Shown here: piece after piece, positions 1-8,865 of the stretch
Position numbering within the stretch: the first letter of the stretch is position 1
Layout: the number at the start of each line of letters is the position of its first letter
Assembly: GCA_947178105.1 (NCBI GenBank)
Contig: CAMWXD010000021.1
Coordinates: 1-59,172 of the forward strand
Source of the DNA: an uncultured Eubacterium sp.
GTDB lineage: Bacteria > Bacillota > Clostridia > Lachnospirales > Lachnospiraceae
DNA length: 59,172 bases
Direction: 5' to 3'
The notes under the pieces: generated by a model
The model's database searches: none
What the model saw: only the letters and a program-made list of their open reading frames with translations
Told to the model about the DNA's origin: nothing
Translations under genes and position numbers: made by a program

Positions 1-55
1 GTTAAGCATATTATAAGACAGAAATTCAGAAATTGCAATCACTTTTTGCCATTGC
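1..55. repeat. 55-bp direct repeat, copy 1 (promoter-bearing)
   Basis: These 55 bases are identical to 337-391; the copies diverge from base 56 onward (56 versus 392). Each copy holds a minus-strand promoter. The copy touches the window edge, so the repeat may extend further left. The 336-bp spacing suggests a tandem duplication of a small transcription unit. Confidence 0.9.
10..38 (-). promoter_or_regulatory. sigma-A promoter, first repeat copy
   Basis: On the minus strand TTGCAA (33-38) is followed after 17 bp by TATAAT (10-15). The start point would fall at about base 2-4, so its transcript lies left of the window. It is base-for-base the same as the promoter at 346-374. Confidence 0.65.
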
Positions 56-226
56 AAATTTTGCAATATAAGAAAAAACAGGACATATTTACATTTGGCC
101 ATGTTACAAAAACACTGACGGACTATTTTTCGTGTTGACAAAATTTATGATATTGGATACTCTTAACATGATAAAAATATCATATGTTTACCCGGGAAGC
201 TGGGGAGGCGTGCAGTCATCCGTTCT

Positions 227-274
227 AAAAAATAAGCAAGCCGCCTTGTCTCTTGGCCGGAGAAGGCAGCTTGC
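227..274 (-). terminator. intrinsic terminator of the small RNA
   Basis: The arms 259-274 and 236-252 form a stem of about 16 bp with a GGCCAA loop, followed on the minus strand by TTATTTTTT. On the plus strand no T-run follows, so the direction is clear. Confidence 0.75.
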
Positions 275-340
275 GTAATGTAACCTGTTAACTTTGCACC
301 AGAGCGGATAGGCTTCATCTATCTTCCGGCTTTCCTGTTA
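227..340 (-). ncRNA. candidate small RNA of about 110 nt
   Basis: A complete minus-strand unit without a convincing reading frame: the promoter at 346-374 gives a start near 338-340, and transcription ends at an intrinsic terminator whose stem is 259-274 paired with 236-252, followed by a T-rich run at 227-235. The 5' half can fold into GCCGGA/UCUGGU enclosing GAUAG/CUAUC. I do not recognise a known RNA family. It could be a free small RNA or a terminated leader; no gene follows before the next promoter copy at 10-38, which favours a small RNA in tandem copies. The promoter and terminator are seen directly; the function is unknown. Confidence 0.55.
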
Positions 341-391
341 AGCATATTATAAGACAGAAATTCAGAAATTGCAATCACTTTTTGCCATTGC
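337..391. repeat. 55-bp direct repeat, copy 2
   Basis: Perfect copy of 1-55. It lies between the small RNA and the start of the radical SAM gene at 420 and carries the small RNA promoter. Confidence 0.9.
346..374 (-). promoter_or_regulatory. sigma-A promoter of the small RNA
   Basis: TTGCAA (369-374), a 17-bp spacer and a perfect TATAAT (346-351) read leftward on the minus strand. It points away from the gene at 420. Confidence 0.7.
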
Positions 392-419
392 CAATCGCCA
401 TTACGAAAGGACACCTAAT

Positions 420-2135
420 ATGAACATTCTGCTCGTCGCCATCAACGCCAAATACATCCATTCCAACCCAGCGGTCTATTCCCTAAAAGCCTGTACTGGC
501 ATGTACAGCTCCCACGTCCAGATCGCCGAATTTACGATTAACCAGGCGCCTGCCTTTATTTTGCAGGAAATCTATCAAAAAAAGCCGGATGTGATTGCTT
601 TTTCCTGCTACATCTGGAACCGTATCCTAATTGGGCAGTTGATCGGCGACCTGCATAAAATCCTGCCGGATACCGAACTCTGGGCAGGCGGGCCGGAAGT
701 ATCCTATGACCCATACGAAGTGAAAAAAGAATGGGGCTTAAAAGGCGTGATGGCAGGCGCAGGCGAAGGCTCGTTTTCCTTCCTTGTCGCCGCTTATGTA
801 AAGGGAACGGCGGACAGCCTGCCAGATGTACTGACAACGGCAAATACGCCAAGGCTGCCGTTTGAAGATATCCCGTTTTGGTATCGGGACATGGAACTTT
901 CAGGGAACCGGATCATTTACTATGAAAGCAGCCGCGGATGCCCGTTTTCATGCAGCTACTGCCTTTCTTCGATAGATAAACAGATGGAATTTCGCCCGAT
1001 GAAACGTGTATGCGAAGAGCTTTCCTTCTTTTTGGAGCAAAAAGTACCGCAGGTCAAATTTATCGACCGCACGTTTAACTGCAACAAAAATCATGCCCTG
1101 CCGATCTTACGGTATCTGTTGGAGCATGATAACGGGATTACGAACTTTCATTTTGAAATCGAACCATGCCTGCTTGATGAAGATTATTTTTCACTGCTTA
1201 AGCAAATGCGCCCTGGCGCCGTGCAACTGGAGATCGGCATACAATCCACCAATCAGCAGACAATCGCGGAAATCGACCGGAACATGGACTTTGCAAAAGC
1301 AGCAGGCGCCGTGCGCCGCATCTTGTCATGGAACAATATCCATGTGCACCTGGACTTAATCGCAGGGCTTCCTTATGAAGATTTTCCGTCCTTCCAGGCT
1401 TCGTTTAACGACGTCTATGCCCTGCAGCCAATGCAGCTCCAGCTCGGCTTCCTTAAGGTGTTAAAAGGCTCCGCCATGGCAGCGCGCGCCCAAAAATACC
1501 GCCTTGTATCCTCCAGCCAGCCTCCTTATGAAGTCCTTTCTACGCAATGGCTCTCCTATGAGGAGCTCTGCCGCCTAAAGCAGGCCGAAGAGGTATTTGA
1601 GATCTACTACAACAGCGGCCAGTTCGCGCACACGCTGCGCCTGCTGCTCTCCTATTTTGATACGCCGTATGCCATGTATGACGGCATAGCTGCGTGGTTT
1701 GCAAAGCATCACCTGTTTGGCATCCTCTCCTCCCGCACGCGCAAATACGAAATCCTGCTGGAATTCGGCGCTTCCCGCATCACCAGCAGCCTGCCCGCAG
1801 AAGCAGGCGCCTCTGCGGCTCGGCAGCTTTTGGCGCTGCGCGAAACACTTACCTTTGACCTATATCTGCGCGAGCATATGAAAAACCGCCCTTCCTTCGC
1901 AGCCACAAACGGGCGCTGGAAACAGGCGGTTTCGGAAATTCTGCGCGCAGAAGCAAACACCCATGCACTGTTTCCGGAATACTCAGGGCTAAGCTACCGG
2001 GAACTGACCAAAGCACTGCATGTCGAAGTATTTGAAACGCTCTATGAAAAACCCGCTGCCGTTATCTTCAGCTATCACAAACGCGACCCGCTGACAAATA
2101 ACGGCATGGCTGTGCGTGCCACATTGCCCCTGTAA
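420..2135 (+). CDS. B12-binding radical SAM protein, DUF4080-like
   Basis: Probable cytoplasmic radical S-adenosylmethionine enzyme of 571 residues; its substrate is unknown. The N-terminal 140 residues look like a cobalamin-binding Rossmann domain (MNILLVAINAKYIHSN, GGPEVSYDP, GEGSFSFL). The radical SAM core follows, with the cluster motif C174-x3-C178-x2-C181. The C-terminal part resembles the DUF4080 extension seen in clostridial proteins of this kind. I chose the ATG at 420 because AAAGGA lies about 10 bases upstream; an in-frame TTG at 369 lies inside the promoter repeat and has no ribosome binding site. It stands alone and converges on thiC with a 2-bp gap. Members of this group are often annotated as oxidoreductases or methylases without biochemical proof. 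Confidence 0.85.
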   Translation: MNILLVAINAKYIHSNPAVYSLKACTGMYSSHVQIAEFTINQAPAFILQEIYQKKPDVIAFSCYIWNRILIGQLIGDLHKILPDTELWAGGPEVSYDPYEVKKEWGLKGVMAGAGEGSFSFLVAAYVKGTADSLPDVLTTANTPRLPFEDIPFWYRDMELSGNRIIYYESSRGCPFSCSYCLSSIDKQMEFRPMKRVCEELSFFLEQKVPQVKFIDRTFNCNKNHALPILRYLLEHDNGITNFHFEIEPCLLDEDYFSLLKQMRPGAVQLEIGIQSTNQQTIAEIDRNMDFAKAAGAVRRILSWNNIHVHLDLIAGLPYEDFPSFQASFNDVYALQPMQLQLGFLKVLKGSAMAARAQKYRLVSSSQPPYEVLSTQWLSYEELCRLKQAEEVFEIYYNSGQFAHTLRLLLSYFDTPYAMYDGIAAWFAKHHLFGILSSRTRKYEILLEFGASRITSSLPAEAGASAARQLLALRETLTFDLYLREHMKNRPSFAATNGRWKQAVSEILRAEANTHALFPEYSGLSYRELTKALHVEVFETLYEKPAAVIFSYHKRDPLTNNGMAVRATLPL

Positions 2136-2137
2136 AG

Positions 2138-3442
2138 CTACAAAATATCAATATGCTCCCCGGCAAGCGCCTTATTCATACTGCGCACTGCGCAGAATTT
2201 GCCGCACATCGAGCACGTATCGTCATGCTCCGGCTTGCGCTCCTCCCGGATCCTTTTCGCCGTATCCGGGTCGATCGCGCACGCCCACTGTGCTTCCCAG
2301 TCCAGCGTTCTTCTCGCGTCCGCCATTCTGTCGTCAATATCCCTGGCGCCCCGGATCCCCTTTGCGATATCAGCCGCATGTGCCGCGATTTTGGACGCGA
2401 TGATTCCCTGTTTTACATCCTCCACATTCGGCAGCGCAAGATGCTCCGCAGGCGTCACATAGCATAAAAATGCCGCGCCGCTTGCCGCTGCGATCGCACC
2501 GCCGATTGCCGATGTAATATGGTCATACCCCGGCGCAATATCCGTTACCAAAGGCCCCAGCACATAAAACGGCGCGCCGTGGCATATCGTCTGCTGGAGC
2601 TTCATATTTGCCGCGATCTGGTCCATCGGCATATGCCCCGGCCCTTCCACCATTACCTGTACATCCTGCGCCCAGGCACGTTTTGTAAGCTCTCCTAATC
2701 GCACCAGCTCTTCGATCTGGCACACATCGGAGGCATCCGCGAGGCATCCGGGACGGCAGGCGTCGCCAAGGGAGATCGTAACATCATATTCCCGGCAGAT
2801 CGCAAGGATCTCGTCGTAATATTCATAAAACGGGTTCTCATTCCCGGTCATGCACATCCACGCAAATACAAGGGAACCGCCGCGGGATACAATATTCATC
2901 TTACGTTCCTGGTTCTTGATCTGTTCAATCGTTTTGCGTGTAATCCCGCAGTGGAGCGTCACAAAATCTACCCCGTCCTGTGCATGAAGGCGGACAACTT
3001 CAATAAAATCCTGTGCTGTCAGCGTATCCAGGTCGCGCTTGTAATGGATGACCGAATCATAGACCGGCACTGTCCCGATCATCGCCGGACACTCCGAAGT
3101 CAGCTTCCTGCGAAACGGGATGGTATCTCCATGCGACGACAGATCCATAATCGCATGGGCGCCCATATGTACTGCCTCCATTACCTTTTTCATTTCGATG
3201 TCATAGTCCTTGCAGTCCCTTGATACACCCAGGTTTACATTGATCTTTGTGCGCAGCATAGAGCCAACCCCCTGCGGTTCTAAGCATTTGTGGTTTTTAT
3301 TCGCGCAAATAACTGCCTTTCCCTCTGCCACAAGCGGCATCAGCTCCTCTGGCGACATATGCTCCTTTTCTGCCACTTTTTTCAGTTCTTCTGTCTGGAT
3401 GCCTTTGCGGGCAGCCTCCATCTGGGTCGCATATTCTCTCAT
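2138..3442 (-). CDS. thiC: phosphomethylpyrimidine synthase ThiC
   Basis: Radical SAM enzyme that converts aminoimidazole ribotide into hydroxymethylpyrimidine phosphate for thiamine synthesis. The 434-residue length is the short form, without the N-terminal extension of enterobacterial ThiC. Typical stretches are [16 protein letters not shown] and EGPGHMP. The C-terminal cluster motif is C410-x2-C413-x3-C417, one residue shorter than the CX2CX4C I remember for E. coli and B. subtilis. The start has AAAGGA eight bases upstream. It is the last gene of the thiE-HAD-thiC operon under the TPP riboswitch at 4919-5003. Confidence 0.95.
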   Translation of the reverse strand: MREYATQMEAARKGIQTEELKKVAEKEHMSPEELMPLVAEGKAVICANKNHKCLEPQGVGSMLRTKINVNLGVSRDCKDYDIEMKKVMEAVHMGAHAIMDLSSHGDTIPFRRKLTSECPAMIGTVPVYDSVIHYKRDLDTLTAQDFIEVVRLHAQDGVDFVTLHCGITRKTIEQIKNQERKMNIVSRGGSLVFAWMCMTGNENPFYEYYDEILAICREYDVTISLGDACRPGCLADASDVCQIEELVRLGELTKRAWAQDVQVMVEGPGHMPMDQIAANMKLQQTICHGAPFYVLGPLVTDIAPGYDHITSAIGGAIAAASGAAFLCYVTPAEHLALPNVEDVKQGIIASKIAAHAADIAKGIRGARDIDDRMADARRTLDWEAQWACAIDPDTAKRIREERKPEHDDTCSMCGKFCAVRSMNKALAGEHIDIL

Positions 3443-3480
3443 TTTTTCGTCCTTTCTTTTTACCCTTTTATTATTTTTGT

Positions 3481-4155
3481 TTATGGCATCTCCTGCGCAA
3501 AATCTGCAACAAAATAGTCCGCCAGCAGCCGTATCCTGCCTTCCTCCTGGCTGCTTGCCGCATCCGCCATCCCGATCGTCCGGTAGCCTGCCTGTTTCGC
3601 TGTACGTATCGCATACAAGCCGTCTTCCACTACCCAGGTACTGTCCCGGCGGCTGCCCATTTTTTCTGCTGCCGCATGAAAAATAGCCGGATCATCTTTG
3701 CCGCTGCCAAATTCGCCGCATGTGAAAATATGCGCAAAATACGATTCGATGCCAAGCCGCCTGAATGCGGCAAGGACAAGCGGCCTGTCATTCGAGGTCA
3801 CGACCGCCATCGGAATGCCAGCCTGGCGCAGCGCATTTAAAAATTCTGCCGCACCCGGCTTGTATCCCACCTTTTCGCAGTATGCCTTTTCAACAACCTG
3901 AATAATCCCGGCTTTGATCTCTTCCGGCTGTTTGGACAGCCCGAACGCCTGCCTGATATACTCCGCGCCCTTTTGCATCGTCAGCGAAAACAAAACACTG
4001 CCTAAGGACTCCGGCGCCTCTATGCCAAGCGAAGCCAGATACCGCTCCCCGCTGTGCGCCCAGACCGGCATGGAATCCAACAGCGTCCCGTCCACATCCA
4101 GGATCACACCTGCTGCTTGCTCTTTGCTTAAAAAGTGTTCATAAAACCTTGCCAT
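3481..4155 (-). CDS. HAD-superfamily phosphatase in the thiamine operon
   Basis: A 224-residue haloacid-dehalogenase-fold hydrolase of the beta-phosphoglucomutase/phosphatase type. Motif I is DVDGT with D20 as nucleophile and D22 as acid/base; motif II is TSND; motif IV is EDGLYAI. The cap domain between residues 30 and 100 is helical. It lies between thiE and thiC with gaps of 19 and 38 bp and a strong AGGAGG site. Its place under the TPP riboswitch suggests a thiamine-pathway phosphatase, for example acting on thiamine phosphate or a pyrimidine intermediate. This is inference from context; the fold alone does not give the substrate. Confidence 0.85.
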   Translation of the reverse strand: MARFYEHFLSKEQAAGVILDVDGTLLDSMPVWAHSGERYLASLGIEAPESLGSVLFSLTMQKGAEYIRQAFGLSKQPEEIKAGIIQVVEKAYCEKVGYKPGAAEFLNALRQAGIPMAVVTSNDRPLVLAAFRRLGIESYFAHIFTCGEFGSGKDDPAIFHAAAEKMGSRRDSTWVVEDGLYAIRTAKQAGYRTIGMADAASSQEEGRIRLLADYFVADFAQEMP

Positions 4156-4174
4156 AAAAACCTCCTATCGCGAA

Positions 4175-4819
4175 TCACGGTACCTGCAACATTGTTTTTA
4201 CTTTTTCTTTTAGCCGCGCTGCCGCCTTTTGGATATCCGGCTGTGCAAAAATACCGCTGACAACGGCAACACCGCTTATCCCGCTGCCGGATAAGCGCGC
4301 TATATTGCCTATTGTAATGCCCCCGATCGCGGCCACTGGGATCGGCACCGCCTCGCAGACGGATTTTATGCGCTCATAGCTGATTACCTGTGCATCCTGC
4401 TTAGTACCTGTCGCAAATGCTGCGCCTGCTCCCAGGTAATCCGCCCCCTGCTCCCAGGCGCGCACCGCCTGCTCCGCCGTCCTTGCCGATACGCCGATGA
4501 TCTTATCATCTCCAAGCAGCCTGCGCGCCTGTGCCACCTCCATATCTCCCTGCCCGATATGCACGCCGTCCGCGCCGGCGCTTTTTGCAAGCTCCACATA
4601 ATCGTTGATAATCAGAGGTACCTGATAACGCGCGCAAAGCTCCTTCATCCGCTTTGCTTCTTCGAAAAGCTCCGGCTCTGGCATCTTTTTTTCCCTAAGC
4701 TGTACCATTGTCACGCCGCCAATCAGCGCCTGCTCCACCTGCTCATATAAAGTGGAGCCGCGCAGCCAGCTATTGTCTGTCACTGCATATAGCAGCAGTG
4801 CTTTTTTATCCAGCTTCAT
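4175..4819 (-). CDS. thiE: thiamine-phosphate synthase ThiE
   Basis: Couples hydroxymethylpyrimidine diphosphate to thiazole phosphate to give thiamine phosphate. The 214-residue TIM-barrel protein shows LYAVTD at the N-terminus, the QLREKK substrate motif, NDYVELA, DGVHIGQGD, GVSARTAEQ and the phosphate-binding AIGGIT near the end. I take the ATG at 4819, preceded by GGAGAGGAG; an earlier in-frame start at 4840 would lie in the terminator T-run. It is the first gene after the TPP riboswitch. No thiD, thiM or thiG is visible in the window, so the other half of the pathway must be elsewhere or salvaged. Confidence 0.93.
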   Translation of the reverse strand: MKLDKKALLLYAVTDNSWLRGSTLYEQVEQALIGGVTMVQLREKKMPEPELFEEAKRMKELCARYQVPLIINDYVELAKSAGADGVHIGQGDMEVAQARRLLGDDKIIGVSARTAEQAVRAWEQGADYLGAGAAFATGTKQDAQVISYERIKSVCEAVPIPVAAIGGITIGNIARLSGSGISGVAVVSGIFAQPDIQKAAARLKEKVKTMLQVP

Positions 4820-4838
4820 ATTCTCCTCTCCTGCACAC

Positions 4839-4882
4839 AAAAAACAGGACGCTGCCTGAATCTGCCTGGCATCGTCCTGTTT
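4839..4882 (-). terminator. TPP-switch expression platform terminator
   Basis: The arms 4873-4882 and 4842-4851 pair as AAACAGGACG/CGTCCTGTTT, followed on the minus strand by TTTTTT. It lies between the TPP aptamer and thiE, as expected for a riboswitch that stops transcription when thiamine pyrophosphate is bound. Confidence 0.85.
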
Positions 4883-4918
4883 CTTTGACTACTCAAATTT
4901 AAAACGGCTATCGAACTA

Positions 4919-5003
4919 GCTTCCCTACGTTGGCATGATCCAAATCAGGTTCCGGGTCTAAGCACTGTCAGCTTACTCTCAGCCCATTTGTATGGACTCC
5001 CCA
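4919..5003 (-). promoter_or_regulatory. TPP (THI-box) riboswitch aptamer
   Basis: On the minus strand the conserved thi-box blocks appear in order: GGGAGT, GGGCTGAGA, then CCGGAACCTGATTTGGAT and ATGCCAACGTAGGGAA. The aptamer binds thiamine pyrophosphate and controls thiE-HAD-thiC through the terminator at 4839-4882. Confidence 0.97.
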
Positions 5004-5063
5004 CGTTTTCCTATGTAATTTTCATCCATGCCTGATCCACATAGTATGGATCAAGCCTATTCC

Positions 5064-5092
5064 ATTATAGCAGGAACCGCAAAAATATGCAA
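5064..5092 (-). promoter_or_regulatory. promoter of the thiamine operon
   Basis: TTGCAT (5087-5092), 17 bp, TATAAT (5064-5069), minus strand. The -35 element lies only 3 bp beyond the stop codon of the gene at 5096; transcription would start about 55 nt before the TPP aptamer. Confidence 0.8.
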
Positions 5093-5095
5093 CTG

Positions 5096-6166
5096 CTAAT
5101 TCAGCCATTCCACCTTTTCTTCCTCTTCCGGGATATATTCGCCTGCTGCAAACAGCTCTACGGACAGCTCCGTTACCTCTCCGCTGATTGGCTGCTGAAT
5201 CAGCGCTTCTTTCAGCAGCATTCCATGCGAACCCTGCCGTTCCTGCCCGGTCTGTACACCGAACAGCATACTTTCGCCCTCGCCTTCCGTAAAAGTCGGC
5301 ACCGCCTGCAAAAAATCGCTCAGGTAAAATTGCAGGCTCAGATCCAGCGTGCACTCATACTCGATCACGAGGAAATACATCCCCCGCGGGCATACATTTT
5401 CCAATGCTTTGGCGCTGGACTGGCGCAACTGTTCCCATTCTTCCTCCGTCACATGCTCCAGCACCTGCCTGCGGTATTCCGGGTCTTCATAGCGCGCTTC
5501 CTCTTCCGCCCAAATATCCACCAGCCTGATCCGGTTGATATAGCAGACTGCCTCTTTTTTCGTACCGTCATCCTGCGAGACCATAAAGGAAAGCTCCCTT
5601 TCATATGTCCCATCTTCTTTTGTATCCTCAAGCTCCAGCGTTACCGGCATTTCAATAAAATGCTGCTTAAGTTGCGCAGACCAGGTAACTTTTACATCCG
5701 CATTGTCCCAGTCCGGCAGTTTCTTCCGTGTGGGATGGAAAATACAGCGCATAACCTCAATCTGCTCCCAGTCTGTTTCCAGCAGCTCATGGCCCTGCGG
5801 CAGGCTCCACCCTGCTTCCATAAATTTTGCCAGAATCAGCAGGCTGTCCAGATCACAGGCCTGCAAGCGCCCTGACTGCGCGCTCCGGCTCCTGAACGTC
5901 CTGCCATCCATTTCCAGCTTACTCACACTTGCAAAATCATTCTGCACATAATCCTTTAAAAGCTGACGGTTCGGCTTAGGCGGCTCTTCCTGTTTTTGCA
6001 TCTCTCCCTGTGCCTTCGACATAATAAAAAGCGTCGTCTCGTCTTCTTTTCTCACCATGGCAATCACATGCACCTGTTTTCCACCCATAAACGCATCTTT
6101 GCCAATTACCTTGAGTTCCTCATACTGATGATCCTGCGTTAATTCTGTTAAAGATTTAAAATTCAT
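5096..6166 (-). CDS. unknown acidic protein paired with MATE pump
   Basis: I do not recognise this 356-residue protein. It is strongly acidic, without a signal peptide or membrane segment, rich in W, E and Q, with an acidic C-terminus (EEEEKVEW). The middle alternates predicted strands (VKVTWSAQL, FIEMPVTLELED), suggesting a beta-rich cytosolic fold. It starts 3 bp after the MATE stop codon and has AAGGAAG seven bases upstream, so the two are co-transcribed and probably translationally linked. There is no evidence that it acts in transport. Confidence 0.75.
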   Translation of the reverse strand: MNFKSLTELTQDHQYEELKVIGKDAFMGGKQVHVIAMVRKEDETTLFIMSKAQGEMQKQEEPPKPNRQLLKDYVQNDFASVSKLEMDGRTFRSRSAQSGRLQACDLDSLLILAKFMEAGWSLPQGHELLETDWEQIEVMRCIFHPTRKKLPDWDNADVKVTWSAQLKQHFIEMPVTLELEDTKEDGTYERELSFMVSQDDGTKKEAVCYINRIRLVDIWAEEEARYEDPEYRRQVLEHVTEEEWEQLRQSSAKALENVCPRGMYFLVIEYECTLDLSLQFYLSDFLQAVPTFTEGEGESMLFGVQTGQERQGSHGMLLKEALIQQPISGEVTELSVELFAAGEYIPEEEEKVEWLN

Positions 6167-6169
6167 GAT

Positions 6170-7558
6170 CTACTTCCTTTCTACAATGTTTTGCAGCCAA
6201 ATCCCTTTTTTAACAAGAAGAAATCCGATCATACATTTTATCAAATCCCCTAGCTGAACCAGGATATACACGGTTATAACCGGCAGAGACGTAAAGCGGC
6301 TTAATGTAAACGCAATCGCCACACTGACGCACCAGATAAACACACTGTCAAATAAAAATGTAATGATTGTCTTCCCGCCGGAACGCAAAGTAAAATAAGC
6401 TGCATGTAAAAACGCATTTTGCGGCATAAAAACTGCCGTAACTATAATAAAATATTTCGCAAGCTCCCTTGCTTCTTCATTGATCTTATAAAAACCTGGA
6501 AAGACCGGTGCAAAAAACAGCATCACGGCTGCCACGCAAGTACAGCAAAATACTGAAAACGCAATCAACTTATTGTCAGTATCCCTTGCTTCTTCCATCC
6601 TCCCTGCTCCCAGAAGCTGCCCTACAATAATTGCCACCGAATCCCCCAGTGCAATGAACACGATATTAAACACATTGTTGATCGTACTGGACACATTCAG
6701 CCCAGCGACAACATTCAGCCCACGCACCGAATAGCATTGGGTCAGCATAGCCATGCCTGCCGCCCAGAGCGTCTCATTCAATAAAAGCGGGCTTCCTTTT
6801 TTCATAATCTTTGCCACAAGCTCTTTCGGAACCTTCATCGTACGGTACAGCCCCGACATAAACGCATACGTCTTCTTATCTCTCTGTACCCTGCACATCA
6901 CAATGCACATTTCCACATAGCGTGAAAGCACTGTCGCAACAGCAGCGCCCCGCACCCCCAGCTCTGGCAGCCCCAGCTTTCCATAGATCAATAGGTAATT
7001 GAATACAAGGTTCACAAATACAGCCGCAATGCCTGCTTTCATCGGAAGGATCGTCTGCCCGCACTCCCGCAGCGTACTCGCATAGACCTGTACGGCTGCA
7101 AATGCCGGCAGCCCGGCGAGCATAATATACAAATACTGCTTTCCGTACAATAAAGTCGCGGCTGCATCTTCGGCAGAGCCATCCCCCTTTAAATAAGAGC
7201 TGATGAAAAATGTACCTCCGCCTAAAAAAAGCAGGATTGTAATGCCTGTAACCGCCAGCGCCATCCAGAACTTAAAGCGCATCGTCTGGCGCACGCCTTC
7301 GTCGTTCCCCTGCCCAAAATACTGTGCTGTAAAAATGCCCGCACCGGAAACCCCTCCGAATATACATAGATTATACACAAAAATAAGCTGATTGACAATC
7401 GCTGCTCCTGACATTTGCTGTGTCCCCACCTGCCCGATCATAATATTGTCAAGCAGGCTGACAAAATTCGTAATGCCGTTTTGCACCATAATGGGCACTG
7501 CAATCAGAAGAACCATCTTATAAAAGCTCTTGTTTCCTATGAATTTTGACATATGCAT
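6170..7558 (-). CDS. MATE-family multidrug/Na+ antiporter
   Basis: Membrane exporter of about 462 residues with twelve predicted hydrophobic segments in two repeated halves; it exchanges cations for drugs or metabolites. The first helix pair reads AVPIMVQNGITNFVSLLDNIMIGQVG, here cited as residues about 20-45, the usual MATE opening. I place the start at the ATG at 7558 (MHMSKF) or the one at 7552, both behind GGGGGA; the longer reading to 7621 runs through the promoter. It is the first gene of a two-gene unit with the unknown protein at 5096. Confidence 0.9.
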   Translation of the reverse strand: MHMSKFIGNKSFYKMVLLIAVPIMVQNGITNFVSLLDNIMIGQVGTQQMSGAAIVNQLIFVYNLCIFGGVSGAGIFTAQYFGQGNDEGVRQTMRFKFWMALAVTGITILLFLGGGTFFISSYLKGDGSAEDAAATLLYGKQYLYIMLAGLPAFAAVQVYASTLRECGQTILPMKAGIAAVFVNLVFNYLLIYGKLGLPELGVRGAAVATVLSRYVEMCIVMCRVQRDKKTYAFMSGLYRTMKVPKELVAKIMKKGSPLLLNETLWAAGMAMLTQCYSVRGLNVVAGLNVSSTINNVFNIVFIALGDSVAIIVGQLLGAGRMEEARDTDNKLIAFSVFCCTCVAAVMLFFAPVFPGFYKINEEARELAKYFIIVTAVFMPQNAFLHAAYFTLRSGGKTIITFLFDSVFIWCVSVAIAFTLSRFTSLPVITVYILVQLGDLIKCMIGFLLVKKGIWLQNIVERK

Positions 7559-7592
7559 ACCATCCCCCACAAATTTTCTCCTCAAAGACTTT

Positions 7593-7621
7593 ACTATATC
7601 ACATGCGGACAGGTTTCGCAA
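7593..7621 (-). promoter_or_regulatory. promoter of the MATE unit
   Basis: TTGCGA (7616-7621), 17 bp, TATAGT (7593-7598), minus strand, 35 bases before the MATE start. Confidence 0.65.
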
Positions 7622-7709
7622 CTGCTATGTGCTGATTTTTTAAATATTCTGTTACAAAAACGTTACTGTTAAAAGCTGTTTCCGTCCGACAGGTTTTCTG
7701 AAATCCGGC

Positions 7710-7738
7710 TATACATTTTCGATGGGATAGCGTATAAT
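7710..7738 (+). promoter_or_regulatory. promoter of a broken SUKH gene
   Basis: TATACA (7710-7715), 17 bp, TATAAT (7733-7738) on the plus strand, followed by a GTGGAGGT ribosome binding site at 7763-7770. The control region is intact although the gene behind it is not. Confidence 0.6.
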
Positions 7739-7770
7739 AAAGCCAGAAAAAAATCGGAATTTGTGGAGGT

Positions 7771-8001
7771 ATTAAGATATTTTTCAAGATGCATTCCTGC
7801 TTACAGCTCCTTCTGAGAAAGATATTAAGAAAACGGAAATGGAATTGGGTTTTGAGATACCAGAGAACTACTTGTGGTTTTGAAGAAATACGGTCATGGA
7901 GTAACTATGATAACGATGGTATGATTATGAAACAAACTTGTTTTGAGGACCGTTGCCATGTTTCTTTCCGGCTCCTGGGGATTTGTGCTTTCAAACCTTA
8001 A
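7771..8001 (+). pseudogene. SMI1/KNR4 (SUKH)-like gene, frameshifted
   Basis: Fragments in different frames together resemble the N-terminal part of a SUKH-domain protein: DIFQDAFLLTAPSEKDIKK, then ELGFEIPENYLWF up to a TGA, then LKKYGHGVTNYDN one frame over. The pattern of E-x-x-LGF-x-IP-x-x-Y-x-x-FL-x-x-Y-G is typical of SUKH domains, which often serve as immunity proteins to contact-dependent toxins. At least two frameshifts and the loss of the C-terminal half make it non-functional. The inverted repeat CTGGGGATT/AATCCCCAG lies at its end (about 7975-8008). No toxin gene is beside it. Confidence 0.55.
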
Positions 8002-8048
8002 TCCCCAGGCTAAAAGCCAGTCTATCCTATTCCAATTTTTCGCTCTGC

Positions 8049-8336
8049 TTATCTACCTGATCTGTATCTGAATGCAATTTCACGATTTTCGTATACTGCT
8101 GGACATGAGATTCCTTTAGAACTCCCATTTTCAGATACAAACCAATGATCTTCATTTAATAAATCCTCACCAAACCTTGCTTCATCAAATCCATCTTCAT
8201 GAACTAATGCATCAAAAAAATCTTTAAATTCTGATGCACTGTCGTATGGATAAAAATTACCAGAAACCCAAAAAGTTTCACGATTTGTAACCAATATTTT
8301 TCCAAGTGCAACATTTTTATATATGAGTTCCATCAT
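8049..8336 (-). CDS. small unknown protein, 95 aa
   Basis: I do not recognise it. The sequence is acidic and aromatic (FWVSGNFYPYDSASEFKDFF, then HEDGFDEARFGEDLL), cytosolic, and has AAAGGAAA before an ATG-ATG start. Its size and setting among small genes and a SUKH remnant suggest an immunity-type or anti-toxin accessory protein, but that is context only. Confidence 0.6.
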   Translation of the reverse strand: MMELIYKNVALGKILVTNRETFWVSGNFYPYDSASEFKDFFDALVHEDGFDEARFGEDLLNEDHWFVSENGSSKGISCPAVYENREIAFRYRSGR

Positions 8337-8360
8337 TTGTTTTCCTTTCGATTTTAAAAC

Positions 8361-8843
8361 CTAATTTTCCCCAAGCTTCAGCACATCGCTTTTATGCTCC
8401 AAAATCAAATCATACATCCACTGATAGATATATTTATCATGCTCGCTTATCCATTCGTCTACTTTTTCCGTTTCCTCGAACCATTCCTCCGGGTAATCAT
8501 GGCCAGTCTGATACCTTTCATCTGCGTAATCGTGTATGCCATATGCATAAATATCCGCCATTTCCTCTTCGCCATTTGCTTTCAGGAAAGTCAGTACCCT
8601 TTCAAATTTTCCCTTTTGGAACGCTCCGCTCTCGTAATACTGCCATACCCCGCAACGAACGCTCATTCCCTCCCAGTTATTAATTTCCATATACATAAAA
8701 GCAATGTCTGGAATGTCTGTAAACGGTGTGTACTTGAACTGATTATAAAACAGCATGAAAAATTCACCATCATACTCCCAGAAGTTTTCGTGTCCCGATG
8801 ATTCGGCAGAAACAATCAACTCATTTATCGTGTTGCAAGTCAT
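8361..8843 (-). CDS. unknown acidic protein, about 160 aa
   Basis: I do not recognise this family with certainty; the helical acidic layout (ELIVSAESSGHENFWEY, later NNWEGMSVRCGVWQYYESG) faintly recalls DMP19/DUF4375-type proteins. I take the ATG at 8843 (MTCNTINEL) because CGGAGG stands five bases upstream; longer readings to 8921 run into the preceding gene. It lies 22 bp downstream of the leucine-rich-repeat gene and 24 bp upstream of the 95-residue gene, so the three may form one transcript. Confidence 0.65.
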   Translation of the reverse strand: MTCNTINELIVSAESSGHENFWEYDGEFFMLFYNQFKYTPFTDIPDIAFMYMEINNWEGMSVRCGVWQYYESGAFQKGKFERVLTFLKANGEEEMADIYAYGIHDYADERYQTGHDYPEEWFEETEKVDEWISEHDKYIYQWMYDLILEHKSDVLKLGEN

Positions 8844-8865
8844 GCCATACCTCCGTTGCTCCCCA

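Noticed and set aside
135..163. TTGACA on the plus strand as a promoter for the radical SAM gene.
   Set aside because: The -10 at 17 bp is TACTCT and the leader would be over 250 bases; not convincing.
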